64,000 nt of DNA. It comes from Buxus sempervirens. Taxonomy: Eukaryota > Streptophyta > Magnoliopsida > Buxales > Buxaceae. The notes beneath the pieces are model-generated. The model did no database searches. It was not told the origin of the DNA and worked only from the letters and a program-made list of their open reading frames with translations. Shown here in pieces: positions 11,301-29,796 of the stretch. Positions within the stretch are counted from its first letter, which is position 1; each line of letters starts with the position of its first letter. Location: the NCBI GenBank assembly GCA_947561395.2, contig OX387186.1:9599888-9663887 (forward strand), written 5' to 3'. The translations under genes were made by a program, and so were the position numbers.

Positions 11301-13604
11301 CAAGTGACCAGACATAAAGGAACAATATGTGGTGGAAAGGGGAAAACAGACACCCTCTGGAATGAGAAAGATCCTGATAAGACCCAAAAAAAATGAGAGG
11401 ATTAGACTGGATGACATGCAAACAGCTACTCCCCCCTCAGGCATGGAAAAGTAAATACAAAATCTCAAAGAATTGAAATAGGCTGTACTGAAGAAAAGAA
11501 GGAACCTCAGGAATCCCAAAATTCTGAAATCCTCAGATTAAATTTGAATTTGGTGCCATCTTGTTATTGGGTGTAACTCTGTTCTTTTATCCCTGTCAAA
11601 GAATGCTATTAGCTTCCAGAATTCCTATCCTCTTTGGCATTTTAATAGCAATATCGTACTTGTCTTCGTAATTTGATTGGTGTCCACAAGTTAATTTGTC
11701 CTTCCCCTAGAGACTTGCAATTGTGTTAGTTCCACAGGCCAATATCTGCAGTCACAATGAATATGAATTTCTCTTCCTTTTGATTCTTACTGGATTCATT
11801 CTTTTAGCCTAATGAACAACAAATTTTTATGGTCATCAACTTCATTGTCTAAGCAAATTGAACTACCATGGTACACTTGGCACCTCATCATAATTGCTTA
11901 CATATATGTGAACCAGGGTACTCGTAAAGAATGAAATTGAGTGTTGTAACTGTATTAGATATTTTTACTTCAATTTTAAGATGCCTTTTGCATGCTGGTA
12001 TTCCTGTCAGTATATGCAGGTAACATATATTGTGTCATTGCGTGCTTCTTTCTTCCATCTTGCTGTTTTATGTTGTTTGTCATTGAATAAAGAGTATCTG
12101 AGGTCATACTCATAAGATATGATCTGGCAGCATACTTTTTTGTGCCAGCTATTAGAACAAGCATTTTCATTTAAAATGTCATTATCAAATTTTGCCTGAC
12201 ATTATTGTCTTTCTAGCAGACATTATAATGGTTGTTGGTGCTGTCTTAGTGGGATATGCTTCAGGCATGCTTCAACAGGGATTTGGGTCTTCCTTTTTCT
12301 CAAGAACAGTATGTATCATAACTCTTTAACAGTTTTGAGAACACTATATCTGATGTTTGGAAGTATCTCAATGCTTTGTGAAGTTCTAAGTAATAAGAAA
12401 GCACCCTAAAATACCACTTCTGCACATAGTGACACAGTGTGCGACTGTAACATTTGCCCAACAACTCCAAAATTTACGCTGGGCATATCTATCAAATATA
12501 TTCCTTCCATTTCTTGGATGAATAATCAGCATCATTATTGTTGTCTTTGTTGATGGGTACATACCATTATTGTTGTTGTTGTTGCTGTTATTGTTGTTGA
12601 AAGGTGCAAGAAAGGGACTTCTGCTTCAATAAACAAGACTGCTTTGTGAGATATTTCCCATGTTTTCTTTGTTTTATAACACTTACAAGCAAATGTATGT
12701 GCAGACGATGCAGCAGCAGTCCATAGAAAGCGAAATTCAAGATCAACCAAAAACAGAGAAACCTACTCTAATTGTGGAGAGCATCAAAGAAGAGCCAGAT
12801 GCAGGATGGCCATCTTTTGGGAGGCTCATCATTGATTTGTCCAAATTAGCAGTTGAAGCACTGGGTAGTGCTTTGCTTTACTTCATTCCTCTCGGTATCA
12901 AAACTGGAAGACCCAAGAAAGGTCTCACTCCACTTAAAGACTCTCTTGTGATGCCTGAGGATAAAGCCGAACCCCCAATAATGCAGAGGCATCGGACCGC
13001 CATTCGCGTACCGGAAACCCGACATGCACATACTCCCAATCCAAGTGATGGTTATACACAACCAAGACCTGCCCATGCTCCCAATCCAAGTGATGGTTGT
13101 ACACAACCAAGAGCTGCCCGCTCTCCCAATGCAAGTGATGGTTATACACAACCAAGACCTGCCCATGCTCCCAATCCAAGTGATGGTTATACACAACCAA
13201 GAGCTGCCCACACTCCCAATGCAAGTGATGGTTATACACAACTAAGACCTGCCCATACTCCCAATGCTAGTGATGGTTATACACAACCAAAACCACATAG
13301 AAGCAAGTCGGCATCTTCAAAGGATCCTTCATTGCCAAGCAGACAGAGGTCATCAAAGCGACAGGAGTTTGTGGAATTCTATGGATCAGGTGAAACTCCC
13401 CCTCCATATAGCCAAGTCAGTTCTAAAAGCCAGAAAGAACGATCACGGCACCGTCACCGTGACAGAAATCCAGAGGTGGTTTTTGGAGCAGCAGGGGCTG
13501 AGCCAAAGCCGGTTGAGATCAAGCCCGTAGACTACAGTGACCCAAAGTTTGACCAATACAATATTAGGAGCAAGTATGGGTCTAGTGATTCCTTCCGCTT
13601 CTGA
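8357..13604 (+). CDS. NHL-repeat membrane protein with repetitive tail
   Basis: Seven exons (8357-8441, 8566-8634, 8757-8924, 9178-9348, 9467-9676, 12220-12308, 12705-13604) join to 1692 nt, which is 563 residues plus TGA. Residues 1-25 are a clear signal peptide ending in ANA. Next come the plant motif GPLIKHLSSLLKW and NHL-type beta-propeller strands (FNHPKGVTIDDKGNVYVADT, RKIGDSGVTTIAGG, LLVVDRGNAALRQI). A membrane segment follows at about 235-253 (IIMVVGAVLVGYASGML). The tail of about 310 residues is basic and proline-rich and contains six 15-residue repeats at 373-462. The predicted topology is a lumenal or extracellular propeller with a cytosolic tail. Plant members such as the Arabidopsis NHL-domain proteins have no agreed function. 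Related proteins are near 500 residues, so the tail repeats account for part of the extra length. The acceptor at 12215-12219 reads TAGCAG, giving two possible splice sites three bases apart. Confidence 0.92.
9677..12219 (+). other. 2.5-kb intron 5 of the NHL gene
   Basis: This intron opens with GTTTGG and closes at the tandem acceptor TAGCAG. A CA dinucleotide run sits at 9712-9731. No gene-like frame was found. The rest is AT-rich single-copy-looking DNA. Confidence 0.7.
9712..9731. repeat. CA microsatellite
   Basis: Ten CA units at the start of NHL intron 5, followed by looser TATG/TATT-rich DNA. Confidence 0.9.
13029..13298 (+). repeat. Coding minisatellite: six copies of a 45-bp unit
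   Basis: The unit encodes HTPNPSDGYTQPRPA or close variants and repeats six times without interruption in the last exon of the NHL gene. PRPA and PRAA endings mostly alternate, so the larger unit looks like 90 bp. Nucleotide identity between copies is high, which points to recent expansion by unequal exchange or slippage. All copies keep the frame. Confidence 0.9.
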
Positions 13605-14527
13605 TTGGGACTATGTTCTCAGTGGCAAATCTTGGTTAACTGCCTGCTTTGTTTTGTTTTCTGATGCCATGTTGTTTGTGGCAGAGGCTGATAGATATTT
13701 CCTTTCAACTCGATATAGACTGAATCAAAACTGAAAACAGACATTCATTTCTGTTTTGGAAATCTGTGTGGATGAGGTGGGAAATGAAAGTCGATTCTTG
13801 ATCTGATCTGAGTACTGTAGCACCTTTAGTGTATTTAATTAAAAACTTGTTTTTAATATATTTTAGAAGTGGAAAAGAAGTTGGCTTGTCTAAAATTTCA
13901 TGCAGACAAGCTAACATTGATTCGACAAAAGAGAGAACAGAAACAGGAGATATGTAATTCCAAATTTCATAAGAAAAAGAGGAAAAAAATATATAAATTC
14001 CAAGCTTTCTTATGAACTTTGGCATTAGACAACATGCTTCAAACAAGTTTCATCTATACTATTAGTAAAGAGAAGAGGGAGAATATTCTTTGATTCTGAC
14101 CTTTTTTTTTTCTTCCAAACTTTGACTTCCACAAACAAAACAATTCTAACATATAACCACCTCTCTTTCCACTCTTTAGGTTTAAACTGTGAGCAGTTGC
14201 AACTTTTTCTTCCCCTACGTGCAGTTATGCAAGTGCACCCTACTAGTTCTTGTAAATTATACTAATGGAGCACACATGCATGTAGATAAAAGGTTAGGGC
14301 ATGCAGAGGATAAAAGGTTAAGCCAAGATAAACTTGTAAATGAGTGAAAACTATTGCAAGACAGAATTGAATTGGTGCCTTTTTGCGGATACGATGTAAT
14401 GTTAATCTGAATCGGCAAAATCTTGATGCAGCTTATACATTAAATCCAAGTCTAAACGTAGGACTTGGTGGATCAACTACAGAACAATTAAGGATGTATA
14501 ATCAGGTGTAAGTACATCTGGGCTTAT
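13605..14527. other. Tail-to-tail intergenic spacer, NHL and FtsH genes
   Basis: This 0.9-kb spacer lies between two convergent genes and must hold both 3'UTRs and their polyadenylation sites. I see no coding sequence in it. A poly-T tract occurs near 14103-14112. Confidence 0.6.
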
Positions 14528-19496
<4,969 letters not shown>

Positions 19497-20670
19497 CTAT
19501 GTTACAAGGTACACAGATTTGTGGACGAGGAATAGGAAACTGCAGACAGGAAAACATTTAAATGAAATTCCAACCAACCAAATAGAAAAACAAAATCGCT
19601 TTTCACCTACATGGTGCAATAATATGAGCAAGTGCAAAAGGAAAGAAGCGCCAGAAAAAAAATGCTAGTTTGAAGCAGTAATGTTTGTTCTCAAGATAAA
19701 TTAACCAATAGCCCAGTAAACAAAGAACGCAACGGTTAAAAAGAAAAGCTAAGACTCCCTAAGGTTATCTCGAGAAGCATACCAGGCCCTTCAATGAAAT
19801 AAAAGTTCATTACCAATAAAATAAGACTCAGAATGAAGTCAAATTAAACTAAACAGATGAAAATAGAAATAACTCGTACACTTAATGAATAGAATAGTGT
19901 ACGATGCTAATACTTCAGAGTGAAAATAATCACAATTGTGAAGTAATTAGCTACAAATAAATAATTAAACAAAAATATTCTAACATCAAAAGTTCTAATT
20001 GATGGGAACCATCATATAAAAGAATATTTCCCCAAACCAGATAAAGAACTTGAATTCGTGACAGCGTTTAATGCCTTCTTAAAGCTGTACAGTGTATTAA
20101 GTGCAGCAATTTTGCTTCTAACTGACACGAATCCTGGTTGGGACCAACAAGAAGGAAAAAAAAATCAACAGATGCATACGACAAAATTCAATAGAAATTT
20201 GTCCTAAATTACATCATCACTAGCACAAACAAAGCATAGTATATTTAGATGATGTAGTTGCGGCGAGGTGAAAGTACTAGGAAAGTAAGCAATAAGAGCC
20301 ACCCGGCGGAGTTCAAGGAATCTTCGCAAGTACTTGGTCCAAATTTTCTGGCAGGAATAATCTCAAAAAAAGAAATAGGGTAAATCATTTCCATTTTCCC
20401 ACCATCATAAACTAAGTCCAGTAAATTTGAAATTTCTAGAAATAGTGAACACCGTTGCTGAAATTAGAACTAAAAAGCAGCAAAAGTGATCGAATCTTTC
20501 TGAATTCAAGCTAGAACGTCGATAGATCCTAGGTATATTCAGCTACCAAAAAAACAGAATTCAATTACGATGAAGAAAGTTCCAGAACAGTCGAAGAATA
20601 AAAAGAGAAACACGGTGATTATCATGTAATTCATTCGGAAAATGAATTGCTCGAAGGACATAAACCTTAC

Positions 20671-20760
20671 CGCAAAGCTAAGAGGGCTCGCGACTGTAAG
20701 AAGAACCAAACGAAATGGATGAAGCAGCAGCAAGAATTCACGTCCTCGCGTCAGCGAATG
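20671..20760 (-). other. Probable 5'UTR exon of the FtsH gene
   Basis: The base before the FtsH start codon completes an acceptor (AACATAG|ATG at 19497/19496), preceded by a pyrimidine-rich tract. A good donor, TTTGCG|GTAAGG, lies at 20671/20670 on the same strand, just downstream of a TATA-like box. A leader exon here with a 1.17-kb leader intron explains the layout. The 5' end is a guess from the TATA spacing. Confidence 0.5.
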
Positions 20761-20786
20761 CTTGGGAGAGTGAAGGGGGAAGATTG

Positions 20787-20793
20787 TATTATA
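20787..20793 (-). promoter_or_regulatory. Putative TATA box of the FtsH gene
   Basis: The minus strand reads CTATAATAC, set in less AT-rich surroundings. It lies about 30 bases above the inferred leader exon. The spacing is plausible for a core promoter. Confidence 0.4.
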
Positions 20794-20799
20794 GAGGGA

Positions 20800-21594
20800 G
20801 TAGATGTGGTTTAGAAAAGGCAGACGTGTCATATTACTACTGGGTAGATTCGAGTCCTCCACCTCCATACTCTTTGAGAGATTTTTTGTAAGGCATTGGT
20901 TGGTGCACGGTGCACCATATCTGGGCTCCCAGCGCACCGTCATCAGAAAGGACTTTGACTTGCCTGAGATTCTGGCTTACGAGTGCTCCTTAAAGCCGTA
21001 ATCCCGAAAGAGATTCGTGTGTGCGTATATACCGACCCTCCGCAAAGCGTGCCTATAACGTTTTTGGATAAAACTTTCTTCCTTCTTAAGGTTTGTAAAA
21101 ACGTCACATTCACCGCCTCTCTGATCCACCTGCTTGAGCTTAGTAGTATCTCACAAGAATGGACAATTCAAAACAAGTAATTTAAGTATAATAAAACTCA
21201 AGATAACCACATAGTTTAAGTCTAAGCCTTCTCAATGGGGATAACAAGTTGGTGGACCTTTAGGTCCATCCCTTCATCTAGTGAAATCCTTTTACCAAGA
21301 AATAAATGTAATTACCAACATCATACAGGGGACTGGAGCTATCTCTCCGCACCTGCCACGCTCAATAGATATTCCTGTTGTGGTGCATGTACATATATGT
21401 ATCAGCCTATCGCATACAACTACACTAAAAACTACAAGTCTACAAAAATGCTGCTCCTAGGCACTTCGACATCATAGCCATCACTCCTATCATCCAACCT
21501 GCTGCGCCAGAATCGACACCAGCCAGTTTGCCAGTGAGTGGGCAACCACCAGGAACCGAACATGCAAAAGATCAGAAATGCAGGTTTTGTGCCA
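20800..21594. other. Spacer between FtsH promoter and BMS1 3' end
   Basis: This 0.8-kb stretch lies between two genes on the same strand. It should hold the upstream FtsH promoter and the BMS1 3'UTR. No further gene was recognised. Confidence 0.5.
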
Positions 21595-24500
21595 TCAAGC
21601 CATTGAAGAACTTCTCCTGGTTCTTTTCTTTCGTTTTTCTTCCTCTCTGTATCTCCCTCGCCGCTCTTCTCTTTGCCGCTTCTTTGACAGCTGCTCTTCC
21701 TTGGCCTTTTCTGCTTCATATGCTTTCCTCTTCTCCTCCTCCTTGAGCTTCCTCTTCTTCATCTGTCACCCACACATAAACCAATTGAGAAGGGAATGCT
21801 TAAAGTTCATCATTTTCACTTTCTGTAATCTTGAATAAAAACTATACATAGCTTTTGGGGGACATTTATTTAACATGAATAGGTTGAATGCACACAACTA
21901 CAAATATGATCCACGCAAGAAACCAGGAAGTGGCCAGTTGTTCAATGGATCAATAAAAAATATTAAGGCACAACTAAAGAGTTCAAAGGTTAGTTGTCAA
22001 TAAGTTTCATATTTCGTCAATCTAGCACACCTTTTCATTTTTAATCAATTGAAGGTGTTGGACAAGAGCATGGACTCTGCGCTCATGAGGTTCCATAACC
22101 ACAGCTCGTCGGTTCTCAAGCAATGGACGACTCCTACTAGGAATATCTTTGGGCTTTGTAGCAAAAGGCAGAGCAGCTTGTAGTGATTTAGAAATAACAA
22201 GTGGATTGAACTTCTTTGGCTTCCGCTCAATAGGCTGTTAATCAATGAGAAAACCAGAAAATCATAAACATAATTGTTCAAGAAATAATGATAAGCTAAA
22301 ATCATAAACAGAATTGATCAAGAAGATAATGATAAACTTGTCTCCAGCCACTATATTAGAGGTTACCTTATAGAGCGAGTCTTTATTGACCGGAATTTGA
22401 AGATTGTGTTCTTTTCTCAACTCAGCCACTGTTTTCATTCCCTGCCAGGTCTGATCACGAGGTTGCAGGGCTGTAGTCAACGGGTTGAAGAAGCATGGAA
22501 CTTCAACTGAAGTCCATGCACGCAAGAAAACTATGTCACTCATCAAAATTCTGTCCTCAAATGTGCATCTGGCAATCCCTTCTTTAGGTTGACCTCCTTT
22601 TCTTTTTGGTTTATTACCTATCTCTTGCTTTGAAGCCTGCCCAATAATGCCAAATTAAAAATAGAACAAACCACATGTTTCATTGTCTCGGCAAGGAACT
22701 TCCTTGTGTTTTTTAACACACGCATTATTTGGCGGCACAGGTGACACATCCCCCCCTGTGCCGCCTATTTCTCATTATATTTCGGCAGTTCACCGAAACC
22801 ACCTGGTTTCAGTTCTAGTACTGGCGAAATTTCACTGGCACGAGCGAAATTTATCAGGCACAAGCAAAATTTCACTGGCACAGTGGACCATGAACATACA
22901 AAACAAATAAATTGGTACAGTGAAAAGGAACAGAATAAGTATGCAGACAATTAATGGAAGTTAACAAGCATACCTTCTTAACTTGCCCCCTGATTCCACT
23001 CACGGTCCGAACTGCTGCACCTTCATACCGAGCAATTTCAAGATCTGACGTAAACATGTCCTTTATAAGTGCTGTCTTCTTGAATATCTTGCAAGGATAA
23101 CCAACCAGCTTGATCTTCTTCATTATGCGTGCTGCATGGTTGAACTCTAGAACCACTGCAGTTGATGTAATCCTAAACGCTGCCTGAAAACCAAATGAAA
23201 GCCCCTTAACAGACAAAATTTACAAATAATATACTGGACAAGTAAATGGTTAACTTCAGGTCATGCAATTCTAGTTTAAATAGCTAGCACGCAAAATTTT
23301 CCCCATTTTAACAATAAAAAAGGCTTCTTGCATGGTGCAGAAAGATGATCAGCATAAAATTTTCCTTCATAAACTCAATGGCAAGAAAATTTGACTTTCT
23401 CAAAACAATAAGGTATGAATTGAGGCCCATCACATGATTGATACAACTATCACATGAAGCATTGACATCAAATACAATTAAAACATTAAATCAATGGAAT
23501 ACTGTAGGGAAACTTACGAAAAACAAACCTGAAAATAGTTCCTCAGCTGTAAGCTTCTATTATGTTGGACAAACAGTAAACTAAATGCATGCATTGAGAT
23601 CCACTACATGATTGATCCTTACTAAGACATCCGATACTAAATCAACTTTGTTTCACAATCCTACAATCTGATTTACCAATTCCCTTTTCATTATTTCTTT
23701 TTTCCTACGTGTGCAGAGGAAAGCAGCAGACTGAATGGCCACAACCATCCAATTGAGACAAACATCAACCCAAATTAGTCAATTAGCTGAGGGAAACACA
23801 TGCATGAGATGAGGGCATGCGTAAACTCTTATATGGAGATTCATTCAGAATATGCATATTTGTATAATGCATTGCAGGATGTTGACCATCCCATGATGGG
23901 TGCCAACTTTTGGTCCGTTAAATATCATCCACAAACTATGGTTATATTCATAAGATTTGACCTCAAAAACTATGGTTATGATCATAAGCATTTAATTTCT
24001 TGCATTTCTCATTTATTATTGGATTTCCTGGTGTTTAAATCTTGCAGCTTTATTAGCTGACCAGCTTTGTCAGCTGGTAATCTTGTCACCCTTTGATACA
24101 CACATACAACTCTCACTTCTCATCAAGGAAAGAAAGGAGTAGAATCAATTATAAGTCGATACAGGAATTATTGGTTTCCGCTACTTGAAAGTTGAAACAG
24201 AAGAATTGACAAAAGTACAAACTTATTGATCACAGAGAAACTGAAGGATGTCTGATATTGTAAAATTCAAAAGCAAAGACTAGAAGTACGCCTGGTCAAT
24301 GCTTAATTATAAAGTATGCTCTAGTAACTAGAAAATATGGTTGTAAAAATGCTAATTTTGATGCCGTTTATGTGAGGGCCTCATCTGCCTTTTTGTTGAA
24401 ATTCGCCGGCACCCCGTTCACGTCATTGTATTTTTATTGCCAACATACTAAGAAATTCTAAAATTTCACGGAAAATCTAAACAAAGTTTAAAAAAAAATT

Positions 24501-27500
24501 AAAACATAACAAAACTTTTTTAAAAATAACACTAGATTAGAGATAAACTATATTATTACTAATAATAATATTATTATTGTTGTACTTTTTATTATTTTTT
24601 ACGTTTAAATATACATACATACATACATATATATAGGCTCTTCGTCAAAAAACATTCTTCCCATCAATAACAAAAAAAAAAAAAGGAAGAGAAGAGAAGG
24701 GCAATCAGGTTCATACACCACCACACCATCCCCAGTTCACGTCTCTTTTATCTCTTCACTCATTTCTTCCCCTTTTTGTAACGAGAAGAGGAGGGCAACA
24801 GACCATGTACGCGCTCTCCTCCCATCTCTATCATCATATCCTATCCCTCTCTCACCCCTCCCTCTTTTCCCTCCTTTTTTCCCCTTTTCTTTTCAACATA
24901 CACCACACAACATGACAATTTCAAAGACACTCACTGCGTGATGCCAAAATCCTTCGAATTTCAAACAGCATAGGATGAAATACCGCCCATTCCTCTTGAA
25001 ATAGAAGGTGTTTTTCGTCCCTCTCAAAATCATGTGGATTCCCTTCTTTTTCGAGAGAAATGGTGAAATTTATCTGAAATTGAATATATTGGAAGCAATA
25101 ATGACAAAATAAAAACTCTCCCTTAGCAAAGAAATAGAATACCTGAGTTGCTTCTCATATTCACAGTACCAATCCGGATAAAATCTAATAAATTTTGAAA
25201 AGATTTGATCCTATCCAATAACCTCTACTACCTCCAGTTATTTAATCACTACTCTTTCATAAAATGTTAAAAGAGAAAATAAGAAAAAAAAAATCATTCA
25301 CTCATTCTGATTTTGAATATAGAGTCATTTTCAGAATGGACTTTAGGAATTTGGATTAGAAATTGAGAAAATTTTCTGAGTCATAGTTATTAGTTTCTAT
25401 TTTCATGTGGAAGGGAGAATAAGTCAGTGTTCCAGCAAACCTCACTCTTGATATTGTCCCCCAAAGGAATATTTTCAGCAGATTTTTCACTTTTGCTCCT
25501 TCTCTACTAAATCAGTAGATCTTATAATAAAAGGTAAAAACAAAAAAAGTGGAAATATATGACAATTAATAGACAAATTAGATACCTCCCCCAACTACAG
25601 AGATACATAGTGATCCCTTTTAATGCTACAGTAATAAAAATAATTAATCCCAGTACCATCAAGTAAAATTAGAAGAAGCAAGGCGCGGCAAAATATAAAA
25701 CCTGGTTGTTTGATAGATTCTGAACAGTAACCATGCCTGTGTTGGGGGGTGCCAGAGGGCCCCAAAACATGGCCAGGCAATGCATATGTTCATGAGTGTA
25801 CTTAAGCATACGGTGCCGTCCATTATGATCCTCAGTGTAGTAAACAGGTATGGTCTGGTAGCGCCTCCATCCAATTGAAACAATTATAGGATCTCTTGTC
25901 TTCAACACTTTCTTATGCCATCTATGTCGCTTTAATCTCACCTGGAAGAGGAAAAAGTACAAAAGTATATTACATAAATGAATGCAACAATTGAAAGTGC
26001 TAATGATTGTTCAAGATACATAAGCATAAGTCCTACAGAAAATATTTACCCCTAAAAGACATAAGCATAAGTAATGAAAATCATTCATTAAAAACATGAA
26101 AGTGCTAATGATTGTTCAAGATACATCCATCCCAGGAACCCTGCATTCCCTAAAACCAGCGATAGAAATTGAGCTTGATAAAGGCTTCTCCATGGGATCT
26201 CCAAGTCCAAGCCACACTGACTCTCTCATGCCAAGATGATGACAATGACACAGCGAGACATTCCACAATAATATCAGATACTGAAATGCTCCCAACTCCA
26301 GATAATGTGCAAACCCTCCTAGTGACCATCAAGACAACCGAATCTATATAACCCATGCACTCCCCCTCACACCATCAAAACTACACCTATTCACAAGGGC
26401 CAAAAGATGGCATGGAATGCAGCTGGATAAACCACTCTCACTCTCTGTCCCAATCACAGGAAACACCACTGAGAAAACAAAGATCGACTAGTCATTGGCA
26501 TCATCAATCCACTCCAATTGTCCCCGCCAAATCTCTCTTAACAGCTGCAGTATCCAGGATAAGCAACACATTGTCTCACCACCCTGGCTTATACACATGA
26601 AACAGCAAATAGGTATAAATGCTCAAAATCTCCTTAATACCAGGATGTGATTTCCAAAATTTTCTATAGGGGAAGGGGGCATGTCCAACATTATGAATTC
26701 ATGGAAAAAACAGATATATACGTTGATACTAGCGGCTCTAATGGTGAGACCAAGAGTGGAAATCAGCAGTGCAATGTCAATGAAGGGGTTATATTTTACG
26801 AATTATCAGGTAAGATATCCTGAAAATAAAAGTATTCACTGCCTAGTCATTGAATTTCGATGCCTTGAATGGCATCAAGATCAACATGCCTTGAAAACGT
26901 GAAAGAAAAAAAATACAAAACAAAGTTATTTTGATATATATGCTTTTTAAATGGTGGAAGCAGATCTACAGATATTTATCAAACTTCAAACCTCCCTTCC
27001 CTCCCTCACCCCACCCACTTAGCCTTCCATCAATCCTGAACCAAACTTCATGCTTTCTCTAACATAATGTCACCTAGGGATGGCAATAGTTAAGTGTTAA
27101 ATAGGTAACCCGCCCCGCCCCTAATGGTACGGGTTTGGTATTGCTATACTCAGGTTAGGGGCAGGCTAAAACCCAACCAGCCCCGACCCTGCCCTTATTT
27201 TATTAAAATATTATTTTTATATGGTAAAAATATATTTTTTATATATGATACGAAAATATTATCTTTACAAATCATATATAAAAAATATATTTTATTAATA
27301 AAATGTAATATTAATTTATATATTCTATTCAAAAAAACTCTTTTTTATGAATACTATAGTATAACCGGGTCAACCCCGACCTGCCCAGTTACCAACCCAA
27401 TAGGGTTGGGTTAGGGTTTTGTATTGGCTAAACTCTTGACGAAGCAAATTTGGGTTAGTTGCCATCCCTGTAATGTCACCTTTTCTCCATCTCCAATCAT

Positions 27501-28471
27501 CAATTTGATGAAAGACGACCATTTTTTTCCCCATTTCACTACAATGTAAATACAGAGGCAAAGGAACCACAGCCATACCATATTTGAAACAATTCAAAAT
27601 AAATCTCTCGCAATAATACATTATTTTAAACTATTATGGAAAGTGCCAATTCAAATTTCTAATGTTCATGAGTTTTATTTTTTAGATCTATAGGTTATTC
27701 ATGAATCTACTCTCGTAGCATAAAGCAGTAATCTGAGTAGAAAAGTACTGTTTGTTGAACAATGTAATTAAGCTCTATAAATATCCTACAAGTACGTAAG
27801 CTTATATTGTGATATCAATCATCTGTTATTGTTCGTTTAAACCTTGTTATTATACATGTCAAGTACATTACCTGTTTCTATAATTGCATTAATCTAATTT
27901 ATTTGTTTCTCATTATTAGTTGTTGTTATATAGCTATAGCAAAATCTATCTACTATTTATCGCCCGTTTGTGTTAATGGCTCTGTGGCCTGTTTGGTGTT
28001 CTTGGGAATTACTTCCTGTGGCAGTTGAGGTGTGCAATTGTAATATGGAGTTGTGTTGGGTTTGGTGATGAAGTTTTGAGGGATTTGATTGTGTTTTGGT
28101 TGGTGAATGAAGTAGTATAGTGCAAAGTTTTCATCACAAATTTTTTATTGACCTAGGAAATTTGTGTGGTACTATGGTATGGTATCATAGTATTTACAGC
28201 TCCTCTTTTGATTGGCTAATAGACCCTAAGGACCCACCTTTGGTGCCTTAGTGCTGTATTTTAGTAGACACCATCCGAGCCAAATACTATATGATAGAGG
28301 ACAATACTATTTGTCAGCTCCGAAATATTGATTAGTTTGCTTCAGTTATGTTCTATCTTTGCCGTATGTGTTCTCTTTAAAGTTATGAATTGAAATATGA
28401 CTGTTGCTTACCTTTATGCTTTTGCATTCGCCTTTGATTAGCACATGATTTGATTTAAAAATAATGCTTAT

Positions 28472-28518
<47 letters not shown>

Positions 28519-29796
28519 CTAGATTAATATGATTACTAAAAGGCTGATCTATCAGACCCATAACCCATACATCAACTACAGCTGCTTTATCATGCCAACA
28601 GATTGGAGTTTTAAACATGAATGATTAATAGTATTATACTAATATGCATAAATGTGTTGAAACAAATGACATAGGTTATATGTACCTTGCGTTCAAGTTT
28701 TTATATTCTAACTACTATTGTCCTTCTTATGGACAGTAATAAGGATGATTGTCATACATTATTTACCACTTTCTAATTCATCTTCGTCTTTTGGGTGTTA
28801 TTATATGAAGTTACTCTGTATCATCAAAGTTTCACGTGCTTCAAAATGAGTCCATCCTTCGGACTTTGAATTCCAGTACTTACTTCAAAATTGAAATCCA
28901 TATCAATATTTTCATATGAGACTAGCATTATGCAGTAATATTTATCAGATTGTTCAATAGTCATAGATGAAAAAGAACAAACATGTACGTCTCACAGGAG
29001 ATTAATCGAAAAATAGGATGGAAATGATTTGTTTCCAAACGTATACAAACAAACATATTAGCACATATAAGAATACACACAAAACAGGAAAATTTATATG
29101 TCCATATATATACATATTGTCTTTTTTCCTTTTTGGAGCACTCTCTGACCTGCATGCAGCAAGAATTTTTATTCTCGTAGCAACTCAAAATAAAAAAGAA
29201 AACAGATTGGGAGTACACTCTGACCTGCATGTAACCAACATTTTCCTCCCCAAGACCAAGGCCTCCAACCAAAATAGGCTGGCAGGGATCAAAATGCTCA
29301 ACCATCTCAAAAGGAACATCATGGACCTCCAATCTCAGGTACGTCCCTGTTCTAAAACCCTCAATCTCTAATCGAGTAGCCTCATCAATATCATTGAGTT
29401 CAGCTATATTCATCTGTCTCCGAAGCTCAATTTCCTCTTTAAGCTGCCAAAACAAGTAAAACTCATAGTGTGCCAAATTCCAGAACCAAAAAAAAAAAAA
29501 AAAAAAAAAATTTAAATGATGGATAATAAGTTTACCTTGTTATAAAATCCACTATCATTAGCTTCATTTCGATGGAACTTGGTCGCATTACCTTCATCAG
29601 TTTCCTCATCTAATGGCTCCGAATCATCATATGTATATCAAAATTAAGATCAACAATGATTTTATCAAAGTTAAGTTTAGATGAAAGGCAACTAAACTTA
29701 GATGGCCAAGATTGTCATCGTAGTAGATGCCAAATGATAATAACTTCTATATATAAGAAAATGATAACTCAACAAACCCCCACCCCCCCCCCCCCC

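Larger units (their letters stand above)
25942..29224 (-). other. 3.3-kb intron 14 of BMS1
   Basis: This intron holds a TIR element at 27075-27470, a TA microsatellite at 28475-28515, and a 29-bp direct repeat (AAGTGCTAATGATTGTTCAA...) at about 25993 and 26098. An open stretch near 26150-26600 has no recognised product. The 75 nt next to exon 14 are open in frame, as described under the duplicated donor. Confidence 0.6.

Noticed and set aside
12846..13245. Open frames in other phases over the NHL tail repeat
   Set aside because: A 45-bp repeat without stops is open in several frames. Only the frame continuous with NHL exon 7 has family support.
20845..20862. Possible tRNA T-arm (GATTCGAGTCC)
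   Set aside because: No matching acceptor stem, D arm or anticodon arm could be placed around it.
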